Shown here in pieces: positions 26,612 to 35,659 of a DNA stretch of 56,058 nt (position 1 is the first letter of the stretch; every line of letters starts with the position of its first letter). The stretch is from the NCBI GenBank assembly GCA_002404865.1, contig DHKP01000017.1:1-56058 (forward strand). Direction: 5' to 3'. The notes beneath the pieces were generated by a model, which made no database searches, was not told the origin of the DNA, and worked only from the letters and a program-made list of their open reading frames with translations. A program made the translations under genes and the position numbers. This DNA is from Caryophanales bacterium UBA4691 (GTDB lineage Bacteria > Bacillota_I > Bacilli_A > RFN20 > CAG-826).

Positions 26612-26972
26612 GGAAAATTTTGTTATAAACTTCCATCGCGTTGTCTTTGATCACCAAAGTAAGCTTATCGCTCATTTGAATAAAGCCAGTCACCCCTGCT
26701 TCGCGAAGTTTATCGCGATTGACCGCCCCATAATCTTTTAGTTTGAGGATGATGCGACTTCCGTCCAACGCTCTTTCAAGCACGTTCTCCTCACCGCCAA
26801 GCGCTTCTAAATACAATGACGGTTGCACTTCAACCGTTTTTTTCTTTTCTTTAAAGAAGTGACGATCCAAAAAGAAAATACCGACAAACAAAGCAAGGGC
26901 GGTTAAAGCGATAATCCACCAGATATTTTTGAGTAAGAAGTCGCTGTAGGTAATAGGCATTAAATATTTCAT
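26601..26972 (-). CDS. membrane-anchored EIIB-like protein with Asp for the phospho-Cys
   Basis: A 123-residue protein: one membrane segment near residues 16-36, a charged linker, then a PTS EIIB (glucose-family) fold: LEALGGEENV, SRIILKLKD, REAGVTGF, and VIKDNAMEVYNKI. In true EIIB the residue seven after the Asn of GGxxN is the phosphorylated Cys (CxTRLR); here that position is Asp (DGSR). It cannot be a normal phosphocarrier and no EIIC or EIIA lies nearby. Similar Cys-less EIIB domains are known as orphan proteins in Bacillota. The ATG at 26972 follows TATTAT by six bases. It is convergent with maf and divergent from the CYTH gene. Confidence 0.65.
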   Translation of the reverse strand: MKYLMPITYSDFLLKNIWWIIALTALALFVGIFFLDRHFFKEKKKTVEVQPSLYLEALGGEENVLERALDGSRIILKLKDYGAVNRDKLREAGVTGFIQMSDKLTLVIKDNAMEVYNKIFPKA

Positions 26973-26977
26973 GAGAG

Positions 26978-26984
26978 TATAATA
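26978..26984. promoter_or_regulatory. bidirectional -10: TATAAT (+) and TATTAT (-) overlapping
   Basis: TATAAT on the plus strand (26978-26983) serves the CYTH gene at 27003, which has GAGGAG before its ATG. TATTAT on the minus strand (26979-26984) lies six bases before the EIIB-like ATG at 26972. One near-symmetric element can drive both. Confidence 0.5.
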
Positions 26985-27002
26985 CCACAAGAGGAGCAAT
27001 CT

Positions 27003-27581
27003 ATGAGTAACGCGATTGAAATTGAAGCAAAGGCACTTGTAAGAAAAGAAGACTATGAAAAGCTATCCAAGGTATTCGCCACCTATAAGCATTTCATTCA
27101 GACCAATTTTTATATTGATAATGATGAGGGATATCTAAGAAAAGAAGGTCTCGCCCTTCGCATCCGCGAAAAATACGGCAATTACGAGATGACCTTGAAG
27201 ACGCCTCTCAGCCAAGGCTTATTAGAGAAAAACGAAATTTTAACGGAAAAGGCTTTTGATGATTTCACAAGAAAAGGGCAATTCCCAGAAAACGATTTAA
27301 AGCGCTTTTTGACGATGCTTGATATCGACGTCACGACCTTGAAAGTCAAAACGAGCCTTACCACAAATCGAATTGACGTCCCTTATGAAGGAGGGAAACT
27401 TTCAATCGATGAGAATACCTATTCAGGGAAAACTGACTACGAAATCGAACTCGAATACAATAACGAGGACGAGGCGGAAAAACTCCTTCGTGAATTATTC
27501 TTAAAATACGATATTCCTTTCTCTCTCAACAAAAAGACGAAAGTCGCGCGGGCTTTTGAAGCGATAGCAAATGAGAAATAG
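27003..27581 (+). CDS. CYTH-domain protein (YjbK-like)
   Basis: A 192-residue CYTH protein. The N-terminal EIEAKAL corresponds to the ExExK signature, followed by FYIDNDEGYLRKEGLALRIRE (YYDT-LRIR type), the K-T-L strand, and YEIELEY near residue 145. The acidic and basic residues line a tunnel that binds triphosphates. The Bacillus homologue is a putative thiamine-triphosphatase or tripolyphosphatase; the substrate here is unknown. A GAGGAG site six bases upstream fixes the start. A terminator-like hairpin follows, and the histidine phosphatase starts 34 bases after the stop. Confidence 0.88.
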   Translation: MSNAIEIEAKALVRKEDYEKLSKVFATYKHFIQTNFYIDNDEGYLRKEGLALRIREKYGNYEMTLKTPLSQGLLEKNEILTEKAFDDFTRKGQFPENDLKRFLTMLDIDVTTLKVKTSLTTNRIDVPYEGGKLSIDENTYSGKTDYEIELEYNNEDEAEKLLRELFLKYDIPFSLNKKTKVARAFEAIANEK

Positions 27582-27603
27582 GGCCTCCCGCCCTTTTCTT
27601 TTC
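27580..27603 (+). terminator. short terminator-like hairpin after the CYTH gene
   Basis: Arms AGGGC and GCCCT with a five-base loop, then TTTCTTTTC. The stem is short, so read-through into the histidine phosphatase gene is likely. Confidence 0.45.
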
Positions 27604-27614
27604 GGAGAAAAACC

Positions 27615-28343
27615 ATGCGATTACTATTCATTCGTCACGCTGACCCAGATTATAAAAACGATTCTTTGACCGAAGTCGGTAAAAAAGAAGCGAACGCACT
27701 CGCGGAATTCTTATCGAAAGAAGAAATCGACGCAATATTTGTCTCTCCGCTAGGTAGAGCAAAAGAAACATTAGCAGCGTATTTACAGTCGAGCAAGACT
27801 CTCGTTAAACCGATTACGAAAGATTGGTTACGCGAATTTAACGCGAATGCAAGACATGACGCAACGCATTCCGCTTGGGATTTTCTTCCATCGACTTTAG
27901 AAGAAGCGGGAGATGACGCTTATTCGCCAAAGGCATACTTAACTTCAATTGCAGCTTACAAAAATAGTGATTTCAAGGAAAAATACGACAATGTTGCGGC
28001 TCATCTAGATGAACTGCTTTCTTCTTTTGGCTACCTTAGAGAAAAGCATCATTACAAGGTAATCGAAGAAAACACGAAAACCATCGCTTTCTTTTGCCAT
28101 TTTGGGGTGGAAGCAATGATGATTTCTCATCTCATCAATTCTAGCCCGATCACACTCTGCCAACATTTTTGCGCCTTGCCTAGCTCTATCACAACCATCT
28201 ATACAGAAGAGAGAAGAAAAGGCATCGCGCAATTTCGTATCACCGAATTCGGCAGTGTCTCCCATCTGCTTTGCAAAGGAATGACACCATCGTTTTCAGC
28301 ACGTTTTTCTGAAACTTATTCTGATCCCCGCCGCCACGACTAA
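27615..28343 (+). CDS. histidine phosphatase superfamily protein
   Basis: A 242-residue protein with the N-terminal catalytic motif FIRHADPDY (RHG-type, with Ala for Gly), LTEVGKKEANALAEFL, and VSPLGRAKETL, and a C-terminal second His in FFCHFGVEAMM. Members are phosphoglycerate-mutase-like phosphatases; the substrate is unknown. A GGAGA element lies before the ATG. Its stop is three bases from the convergent addA stop. Confidence 0.85.
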   Translation: MRLLFIRHADPDYKNDSLTEVGKKEANALAEFLSKEEIDAIFVSPLGRAKETLAAYLQSSKTLVKPITKDWLREFNANARHDATHSAWDFLPSTLEEAGDDAYSPKAYLTSIAAYKNSDFKEKYDNVAAHLDELLSSFGYLREKHHYKVIEENTKTIAFFCHFGVEAMMISHLINSSPITLCQHFCALPSSITTIYTEERRKGIAQFRITEFGSVSHLLCKGMTPSFSARFSETYSDPRRHD

Positions 28344-31300
28344 GCAATTTCTTTCTGTTTTCCCTGCAAAATCGACACCAAATACATGTGAACTCGTTTT
28401 TCTTCACAGCCAAATATACGAACGATGTTTTCTTTATATGCATGGAGCTGATCTACATAAAGAGGGTCATCGATATGGCTTGTTTTATAATCGACGATGT
28501 AATAATCTTCCCCAAGTTTAAAAAGAAGATCGATGAATCCCGTTGAATGGGATAAACGATCGTAATAGCCATATTCACTATGGATTTCTCCTTTTTTGGC
28601 TAAACGCATAATAGGTAGAGATAAAACTTTGTCTATCGATTCACGGTCCGCTTTATCCAAAATGAAAGAAGTATCCCCACTTGCGATATCGGTCAATTCC
28701 AACAAGCGATGCAAGTGAATGCCTTTTTCTAATACGGCATTTGAAGGTACCTCTTCATCGACTAAAGAAATGACTTTGCTCGCCCGTTTTTTGATTCTAG
28801 GAATAAACGCTAGAGTGTCGTCATTCACCTTTGGCTCGATGAGTTGCGGCAATTTTGACGTCACTTCCCCTTGAAAATAGTCGCTCATAAAAGAGACTTC
28901 ATCACGGTAATCTTTGCTTTCGTAAGATAAATAAGTCAAATATGTTGCCCCATCAAACGCCTTCATCAAGGATGGCAAAAAAGTTTTCGTAAGTGCGACA
29001 ATGACTTCTTCTTTGTCGTCTTCTTCGTTATCGCTTTTCACGGGAATTTGTAGTGCCTTGGTATCTTCGTTCACGAGTTCACTAATAAATTCGCGGATTT
29101 TCTCTTCCCATTCTTCTGCGGAAAAGGAAGAAACCTCTGACAAAGAAAAATTCTCATCGTCTTTGGAAGGAAGCTCACCATCTTCCTCAATCACGTTATA
29201 TGAATCATCCAATCCATTTCCATACGAAATCTCGTCAAGGAGATCTTTTTTTCTTTCTTCCGCTAAAGCGTTTAAAAAGGAAGAAAAGGAATTGACTTGA
29301 TACTTATCCATTAATGAGGGAAAGCAAGAAGAAACGAAAACGCGTGTATAAAGATCAAGGTCTTTCTCTTGGCAAAGCCGCTTTTCATAGTCTAGATACA
29401 AGTCGCGAGCAAAACTAAGCAAATAGTTCTTTTGAAGAATGAGCGGGATATCTAAATAATAAGCTTTTCCTAAACGCAAATAGGTTTCTTTCGCTTCTCT
29501 AGAGATGGAAGAAGAATCAAGCAAAGGCAAAGAAATGCCTTGCATCGTTTCGCTTAAAGAAAGAAATGCTTCATAATCCGCTTTGTCAATAACGCCTTCT
29601 TGAATTTTCTTTTCGATAAAAGCGTCATTCAGCTGATAGTGAGAGGGCATTTGATTAAGCATCGCATAAAGATTTTCCGCTTTTTTATCGTCATCGCCCA
29701 CGATAATCACTTGATTTTCAGCACGTGTTAAGGCGACATAGAATAGGCGAACATGGTCGTCCACTTCAGGGTTACTATCTTTGGAAGAATAAGAACGCGT
29801 TAATAAAGTTTCATAAGAGGTTTCGTAATCTGGAGGGAAAGAACTAGAGATAGGAGGATCGAAGCTATAATCGGGGAAGCCAATGCCTTTATCTTTAGAA
29901 AAGACGAAATCGGGCGCGTTTCGATGGTCGCCGCTAGGCATCGCATTTAATGAGACTGGCATATAGACAATCTTTCTTTCTAAGCCTTTGGAAGCGTGAA
30001 TGGTCATCATGTCTACCGCATCATCATTGCGCGTTAAAGTGTCGGCGCTAAATTCAAGAGAATAGCGATTCATATTCGCGAATAAATTTACGAAGCTTTC
30101 AATCCCACTCCCGGTAGATTCATTCGATAAAACAAGTTCGTAAAGGGATTCGATTTTAGAGATGTTGTCTTCGATGTCGCCGATTTTATAAAGCTTATCT
30201 ATGACGTGGAATTCGTTAATGATTCCTAAATAAATATCATGGAATGAGGCATTAGAGTTTCGTGAAACAAAATTTTCTAATTCTTTCCAAAGAGGGTCGC
30301 TTTTTATCGTGGACAAAGAGTCGGACGCATCATTAACGCGCAATAATTCGTATAAACGCGTATCGCTATATTCATAGGCGTAGCTTCTAGCGATAGAAGC
30401 GAACAAATGCTTTGGGTCTTCTTTCCCTCCACACGTCATCCACTTAATCATTTTGATAAGGGATTCCACTAAAATGACCGCGTTAGCCTCCCTTAAATTG
30501 GTAGTAATCACCTTATTCAATTTGACACCATTTTGGCTAAAAAGCTTTTCATATAAGCCAAATCTGCTCTTCACGCGCATTAAAATGGCAAAATCGCTCG
30601 GTCTACAAGGACGAATCCCTACTGACCTATCATAAACAGGATAGCCTTCCGCGAGTTTTTTCTTAATGTCGGTTAGAATCGCAAAGGCTTCTGCTTCATT
30701 GTGCCCTTTCGCGTTCATCTTCATTTCGGTGAGAGGAAGATTTGGGGTAATGATACGCGAAACGCCGAAATGTTCATAAGGCAAACGATACAAATTCACC
30801 TTCGAATCATAAGAAAGATGCTCTAAAGAATCGTTTTTATAATCGATTGATCCATGGTTAAGACGCATATAATAAGAGCAAATATAATTGATGTCATCCA
30901 AAAGACGCTTTCCGCTGCGATAGTTATAATTCATCGCAATGACTTTATGCCCTAAACCGGATAGATAGCGTTTTTGGCGTTCTCTAAACAAAGCGACAAC
31001 GCTGCCACGGAATAAATAAATGCTTTGCTTTGCGTCCCCTACGACGAATAAATGTGCCCTTTTCCCAGAATCGTTCGGTTTAAGGAGACTCTCTAAAAAG
31101 GCTTCTTGGGCAGGATTGGTGTCTTGATATTCGTCCACCATGATATAGGCAAATCGACTACGGATTTCAGAAGCGATATCAGCATAGGCGGAATCAGTCA
31201 ATAGAGATAAGGCCAAATCCGCAATATCTGAGAAAGAGAAAGAATTAGTTACTTTCTTAAATTCATAAAAGCGTTCATCCGCATCTTTAACTAGCGACAT

Positions 31301-32377
31301 GAGCAAATGGACATCGTCTCTCGTTTTTAAAATCTTCTCGTATTCATGAGAAAAAGAGCCTAACGTTTCAATAGGTTTTGTTAAGCGTTTTTCGGTAGTG
31401 ACCGCGGATTTTAAAATCTTCCATGGTTTTTCTAAACGCTCTTTTTCTTCTTTGTCCAATCCCTTCGTTCGAGAAGTAAGCAAAGACGCATAGTCTTCGC
31501 GGAATGTCTTAACTTTCGAAACAAAGGTTTCATCATCTGATTTAATTAAATCAACAATCGCTTCGTAAAGAGGCTCCGCGTAATTCTCTTCTTTGAAAGA
31601 AAAAGAATCGTAGCTCTTCCCCCAAAATCCAACGCTAGAGAAATCCTCTTTCGCACTCGGAAAAGAAGAAAATGGGTCAATATATAATTCATAGTGATAT
31701 TCAGCGAAAGCGGCTTCGTAAATCGTATCAATGAGAGATTGCCGAAAGGAAGATAAATAAGCATGATAAAGTTCCTGAGCAAAAGATAAAGAATAGAAAC
31801 GTTCATCGTAAGTAGAAAGAAAAACTTCTTTGTCTATCTTTCCTAAAGCATCAAGCTTTTCCCAAAGCGATAAGACATTCCGTTTTGCAGCGCGGTCCCC
31901 TTTCATATCGATTTTTTGAATAAATGAAATCAAAGGACTGCTTTTTGCGGGGTTTTCGTAATATTCAGTGAAGATTTGCTCGACAATTTCGCTGCGTTTT
32001 GTTTTAGCGATATTATCATCTAAAACATTTAATTTATCCGCGATTCCTAAACGCATCGAATATTGAGAAACGAGATATTGATATAGGCTATCGAATGTCT
32101 GGATGTGACTAGAAAGCAATTGATTCGCTTTGTCTTTTTCTTCTTTGGGGAATTTCGCAAGGATCCTCTCTTTCATTTCGTGGGCGGCATTATTGGTAAA
32201 AGTTAATACAAGAAGCTCGCTCGGCTTTACCTTATCCCCAAGAATAATTTCGCAAACGCGTTCCGAAAGCGTGTTCGTTTTTCCGCTTCCTGCACCTGCT
32301 GAAATCAAAATATCTTCATCCACTGGAGCCACGATGGCTTCCCACTGCTGATCGTTAAAGCGATTTCTATTTGCCAT
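28340..32377 (-). CDS. addA: AddA helicase-nuclease subunit
   Basis: A 1345-residue AddA of the AddAB double-strand break repair complex (functional equivalent of RecBCD). Walker A is SAGAGSGKT (residues 26-34), motif II VDEYQDTN, motif III VVGDAKQSIYLFRG, motif V TIHASKGLE, and motif VI FYVALTRAENQ. The C-terminal PD-(D/E)XK nuclease reads GIHLHRLLE, GFIDLLF and YYIVDYKT, so both activities look intact. The ATG at 32377 has GGAG nine bases upstream; the frame is open to 32437 inside addB. It overlaps the addB 3' end by eleven bases. Confidence 0.95.
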   Translation of the reverse strand: MANRNRFNDQQWEAIVAPVDEDILISAGAGSGKTNTLSERVCEIILGDKVKPSELLVLTFTNNAAHEMKERILAKFPKEEKDKANQLLSSHIQTFDSLYQYLVSQYSMRLGIADKLNVLDDNIAKTKRSEIVEQIFTEYYENPAKSSPLISFIQKIDMKGDRAAKRNVLSLWEKLDALGKIDKEVFLSTYDERFYSLSFAQELYHAYLSSFRQSLIDTIYEAAFAEYHYELYIDPFSSFPSAKEDFSSVGFWGKSYDSFSFKEENYAEPLYEAIVDLIKSDDETFVSKVKTFREDYASLLTSRTKGLDKEEKERLEKPWKILKSAVTTEKRLTKPIETLGSFSHEYEKILKTRDDVHLLMSLVKDADERFYEFKKVTNSFSFSDIADLALSLLTDSAYADIASEIRSRFAYIMVDEYQDTNPAQEAFLESLLKPNDSGKRAHLFVVGDAKQSIYLFRGSVVALFRERQKRYLSGLGHKVIAMNYNYRSGKRLLDDINYICSYYMRLNHGSIDYKNDSLEHLSYDSKVNLYRLPYEHFGVSRIITPNLPLTEMKMNAKGHNEAEAFAILTDIKKKLAEGYPVYDRSVGIRPCRPSDFAILMRVKSRFGLYEKLFSQNGVKLNKVITTNLREANAVILVESLIKMIKWMTCGGKEDPKHLFASIARSYAYEYSDTRLYELLRVNDASDSLSTIKSDPLWKELENFVSRNSNASFHDIYLGIINEFHVIDKLYKIGDIEDNISKIESLYELVLSNESTGSGIESFVNLFANMNRYSLEFSADTLTRNDDAVDMMTIHASKGLERKIVYMPVSLNAMPSGDHRNAPDFVFSKDKGIGFPDYSFDPPISSSFPPDYETSYETLLTRSYSSKDSNPEVDDHVRLFYVALTRAENQVIIVGDDDKKAENLYAMLNQMPSHYQLNDAFIEKKIQEGVIDKADYEAFLSLSETMQGISLPLLDSSSISREAKETYLRLGKAYYLDIPLILQKNYLLSFARDLYLDYEKRLCQEKDLDLYTRVFVSSCFPSLMDKYQVNSFSSFLNALAEERKKDLLDEISYGNGLDDSYNVIEEDGELPSKDDENFSLSEVSSFSAEEWEEKIREFISELVNEDTKALQIPVKSDNEEDDKEEVIVALTKTFLPSLMKAFDGATYLTYLSYESKDYRDEVSFMSDYFQGEVTSKLPQLIEPKVNDDTLAFIPRIKKRASKVISLVDEEVPSNAVLEKGIHLHRLLELTDIASGDTSFILDKADRESIDKVLSLPIMRLAKKGEIHSEYGYYDRLSHSTGFIDLLFKLGEDYYIVDYKTSHIDDPLYVDQLHAYKENIVRIFGCEEKRVHMYLVSILQGKQKEIA

Positions 32378-34820
32378 CGTCATCATCTCCTTTTTTATCT
32401 GCAAAATAAGTTTTGATTGTCTCGGAATAGTCCACATAATCTTCAGGAGCGTTATGGTAGCAAATGTCTTTATAGGAGCAATAAGCGCAGCTCAGTCGCT
32501 TAATATCAGGCTTTGTGGCTAAATCTCTGCTATTAGAAGGTGCGATCGGGAATTTTGCATCTTCAATCGCATGAATCACATTCAAAGAAGAAGAGATTGC
32601 ATCGCTAAGAAGTTCGCTTAAGGAATAATTCCGCTCTTTTTTCCCATCAATCACGCTCCCTTCATTCATCGTGATAAAGCTTCCTTTGTTAGACATAAAC
32701 GTTCCTTTGCCAGTCGAAACAAGAGAGCCTTTTTTCTCGACGAAAGAAGTCTCGTCCGCTAAATGCCAGAACTCTTCGCTGTCAGAAGATAAAACGACAC
32801 CTTTAAAAGCGCTCTTCTTATAAAAAGAAGTTTCAGAAAGAGTGCCATTATTATCCCCGTAGGCGCCTTTCACCGACGATGCATACATTTGCTGTATCCC
32901 AAACCCTGCGAAAGAGGAATCCCCTACAAGCGACTCTTTAAGTTTCTTATCCAGTTCGAACGCGTAATAATAAAGAGGTAATTGGGTGCTTTTTCCTAAG
33001 AAAACGGTCTTAGGGTTGAACTCTTCTAAGCCGGTTTTATAGTCGATTAAGTAATAATAAGTTGGTGAATTATCCTTCCCGAACTGAATGATTTTATCGA
33101 TACGACCACTGAAATGGTATTTCTTTTCGCCTTCCAATAAATCCCATTCCAATTTTTGTTCAGGAATTTCTTTTTGAATGGAACTTGCCATTTTCCAAGC
33201 GCGAAGCTCCGAAACGATACGTTTCAAATGAGGATAATAAATTTTTAAATACGCTTCTTCTACTGGAGCGAATTTTTGATGATGGGAAAGCATCTCTTCT
33301 AGATAGACTTCTTTCCCTTTTCGAAAAGCGTCATCGAAAGAAAAATCATCATCATAAATGCGCTCCATCACTTTATGGATGAGCTTTCCTAAATACAAAG
33401 CGTGATAATCATCGTTATTAGAAGGGAGAAGATCGCTCATTAAAAACTTAAATGGGCAATCGATATAGCTTTCGAGCTTAGTAATCGAATAAGACTTTGT
33501 TTTAAAAGGAGAAACATATCCTTCGATTTTCTGATAAGAATGGTCGTAAGAGCGGAATTCTTCGTGCGGTTTGAAATAAAAAGCGTCATCCAATTGTTTG
33601 CCAAGGAATAGTTCTTTTGCTTTCGAAGTATAAACCCCGTTCTCATTGAATGAGATTCGCTCAACTTTGCTCTTCTTGTAAAATGGAAGTTCACTCATAA
33701 ATTGGGAAGGATAAATCGATTCTTTAAGATGCTCTTCCACACTAGAAAGAAGAGCGATATTCGAATAACGGATGTAATTCAGCTTTTTTCTCCGGTCTAA
33801 AGAAGTCAAAACGTAGCTTGGGTTAATCGAAGCGCTGAGAAGTTCTTCATCGCTAAGAATATGATTGTCTTCATAGGTCTTATAAAAAGAGCCGTCCACA
33901 AAATCAGTGACATAAGTCAAAGAATCCATGTCAATCAAAGAATCGGCACAAACCATCACTCCTCTATCGCTTGTTGGAACGACATTAGCCAAAGAAGATA
34001 AAGCCTCCAATAGCGAAGCGTAAGCGGCATCAAACGGCAAAGAGGCGAGCCCATAATAGTCAACAAGTTCTGCTAGTTTAAGGATCGAAGGGTCTTTCTT
34101 TTCTTCTTCTAGAAAAACAAAGGCCTTTTTGGCATGGATTTCCTGAATTTTCTTGCTAACAATAGGGTCGCTAATAAAAGGGCGAGACACCGCCATGAAA
34201 GATTCGACGCCGAAAAGACAGGAACATAAGCTCACGTAAAATAAATCGCTCTCGTTTTGGACATGAATTCGAATCTTATTCGCGTCTTCTCCATTTAATA
34301 AGCGGCGACGAATATCGCTATAGATATAGGAAAATTGCTGAAATTTATTCTTAAACGAGAATAAAGGAGGATGCGAGCTATCTTCATTAAAGCGCATAGT
34401 GATGCTTAAATCAGAAACGCTTAAATCGCGATAAGGAATATTGTTTCGTTTCGCTAAAGCGTGAAGTTCAATATCTTCATTTAGCTCAAAAAAGCAAAGA
34501 TCGGCCTGACTTAATTCGTATTTGCCATATGGATCCTTCTTTAAATAGCAAGCGTCATTCAGCGCCTTATATAGTTCTTTGAGCTTTTGGTTTTTCGCTA
34601 TTTCTCCTACTAGCAACGCCTTCATCGCCTTTTTCGCGCGGTCATAGTCGTAACCTAGTTTGATTAAAAATGGAATAGGGTCTAACTCGTAGGAAAAAGA
34701 AAGAAGAGAAGCAAATTCATCCGGATGGATGATCTTAATAGAGGATGAGGGATGAGAATTTTTATAGGAAAAAAGGACAGCATCATAATCTTTATCTGCA
34801 ACAATAAGCGTTTTTTCCAT
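32367..34820 (-). CDS. addB: AddB/RexB nuclease subunit
   Basis: An 817-residue AddB, much shorter than the Bacillus protein (about 1160) and without a recognisable Walker A at its N-terminus, as in the streptococcal RexB type. The C-terminal nuclease is intact: GKLIHKVMERIY, FSGRIDKI and YYLIDYKTG. Four cysteines (IDCPFKF plus CAYCSYKDIC) match the iron-sulfur staple of AddB. It is first gene of addB-addA, with GAGG eight bases before the ATG. The second nuclease of the complex resides here. Confidence 0.9.
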   Translation of the reverse strand: MEKTLIVADKDYDAVLFSYKNSHPSSSIKIIHPDEFASLLSFSYELDPIPFLIKLGYDYDRAKKAMKALLVGEIAKNQKLKELYKALNDACYLKKDPYGKYELSQADLCFFELNEDIELHALAKRNNIPYRDLSVSDLSITMRFNEDSSHPPLFSFKNKFQQFSYIYSDIRRRLLNGEDANKIRIHVQNESDLFYVSLCSCLFGVESFMAVSRPFISDPIVSKKIQEIHAKKAFVFLEEEKKDPSILKLAELVDYYGLASLPFDAAYASLLEALSSLANVVPTSDRGVMVCADSLIDMDSLTYVTDFVDGSFYKTYEDNHILSDEELLSASINPSYVLTSLDRRKKLNYIRYSNIALLSSVEEHLKESIYPSQFMSELPFYKKSKVERISFNENGVYTSKAKELFLGKQLDDAFYFKPHEEFRSYDHSYQKIEGYVSPFKTKSYSITKLESYIDCPFKFLMSDLLPSNNDDYHALYLGKLIHKVMERIYDDDFSFDDAFRKGKEVYLEEMLSHHQKFAPVEEAYLKIYYPHLKRIVSELRAWKMASSIQKEIPEQKLEWDLLEGEKKYHFSGRIDKIIQFGKDNSPTYYYLIDYKTGLEEFNPKTVFLGKSTQLPLYYYAFELDKKLKESLVGDSSFAGFGIQQMYASSVKGAYGDNNGTLSETSFYKKSAFKGVVLSSDSEEFWHLADETSFVEKKGSLVSTGKGTFMSNKGSFITMNEGSVIDGKKERNYSLSELLSDAISSSLNVIHAIEDAKFPIAPSNSRDLATKPDIKRLSCAYCSYKDICYHNAPEDYVDYSETIKTYFADKKGDDDDGK

Positions 34821-34898
34821 CCTAAAATCCTCGTGAGAATATTTTACTTCTTATACCTCTTTCTTTAAAAGCAATTGCTGAATTTTTAAACTTAAATT

Positions 34899-34920
34899 AA
34901 ATAGAAATGATTTTCTATTT
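34899..34920. repeat. A/T-rich inverted repeat in the addB / ABC transporter divergent region
   Basis: Arms AAATAGAA and TTCTATTT with a six-base centre, placed about 35 bases before the ABC gene. It could be an operator or an mRNA hairpin; neither is shown. Confidence 0.35.
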
Positions 34921-34954
34921 CTTTCCGTTTATCATTAAGTCTCAAGAGGTTTTT

Positions 34955-35659
34955 ATGAGTGTTATCATGGTAGCGAAAAACTTGCGAAAGGAATTCGGAG
35001 AAGGACAAAATAAGGTTGTTGCCTTATCCGATGTCTCTTTCTCAATTCAAAAGGGTGAACTTGTCATTATTGTCGGTCCCTCTGGAGCAGGCAAAAGCAC
35101 ATTGCTCAATCTAATCGGAGGAATGGATGCTCCGACAAGCGGTTCTTTATTCGTAAATGGGAAAGATATAGCGACATATTCCTCCCACGAAAGAACCAAT
35201 TATCGCAGGAACGAAGTTGGCTTTGTTTTCCAATTCTATAATCTCATGCCGAACCTTACTGCTAAAGAAAACCTCGAACTTGCTACCGAATTAAAAAAAG
35301 ACGCTCTCAATTTAGAAGAAACGCTCATTAAGGTTGGCTTAAAAGATAGAATGAACAATTTCCCAAGTCAACTATCGGGAGGGGAGCAACAACGTGTCTC
35401 CATCGCTCGAGCGATTGCCAAAAACCCAAAAATCATTCTTTGCGATGAACCAACTGGCGCTTTGGATTATGAAACCGGGAAAGAGATTCTTTCCCTTCTA
35501 TCAGAAGCTGCTAGAAAAGAAAAGAAAACGGTGATTATTGTGACGCACAATAGTGCTTTAAAAGATATGGGTGACCACCTCATTAAAATCAAAAACGGAA
35601 AAATCGTTTTTGATGAATATAATGCCCATCCAAAAGATATTAAGGAGATCGAGTGGTGA
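34955..35659 (+). CDS. ABC transporter ATPase, LolD/MacB type
   Basis: A 234-residue ATPase: Walker A GPSGAGKST, Q-loop FVFQFYNLMPNLTAKENL, signature LSGGEQQRVSIARA, Walker B ILCDEPTGALD and an H-loop at VTHN. The FQFYNL and GALDYETG segments are typical of MacB/LolD-type mechanotransmission transporters paired with FtsX-like permeases. AAGAGG precedes the ATG at 34955; the frame is open further upstream without such a site. The permease gene begins within its last codons. Confidence 0.92.
   Translation: MSVIMVAKNLRKEFGEGQNKVVALSDVSFSIQKGELVIIVGPSGAGKSTLLNLIGGMDAPTSGSLFVNGKDIATYSSHERTNYRRNEVGFVFQFYNLMPNLTAKENLELATELKKDALNLEETLIKVGLKDRMNNFPSQLSGGEQQRVSIARAIAKNPKIILCDEPTGALDYETGKEILSLLSEAARKEKKTVIIVTHNSALKDMGDHLIKIKNGKIVFDEYNAHPKDIKEIEW

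Noticed and set aside
29001..29300. Ser-rich plus-strand open frame inside addA
   Set aside because: It is the complement of an acidic addA linker; its composition is not protein-like.
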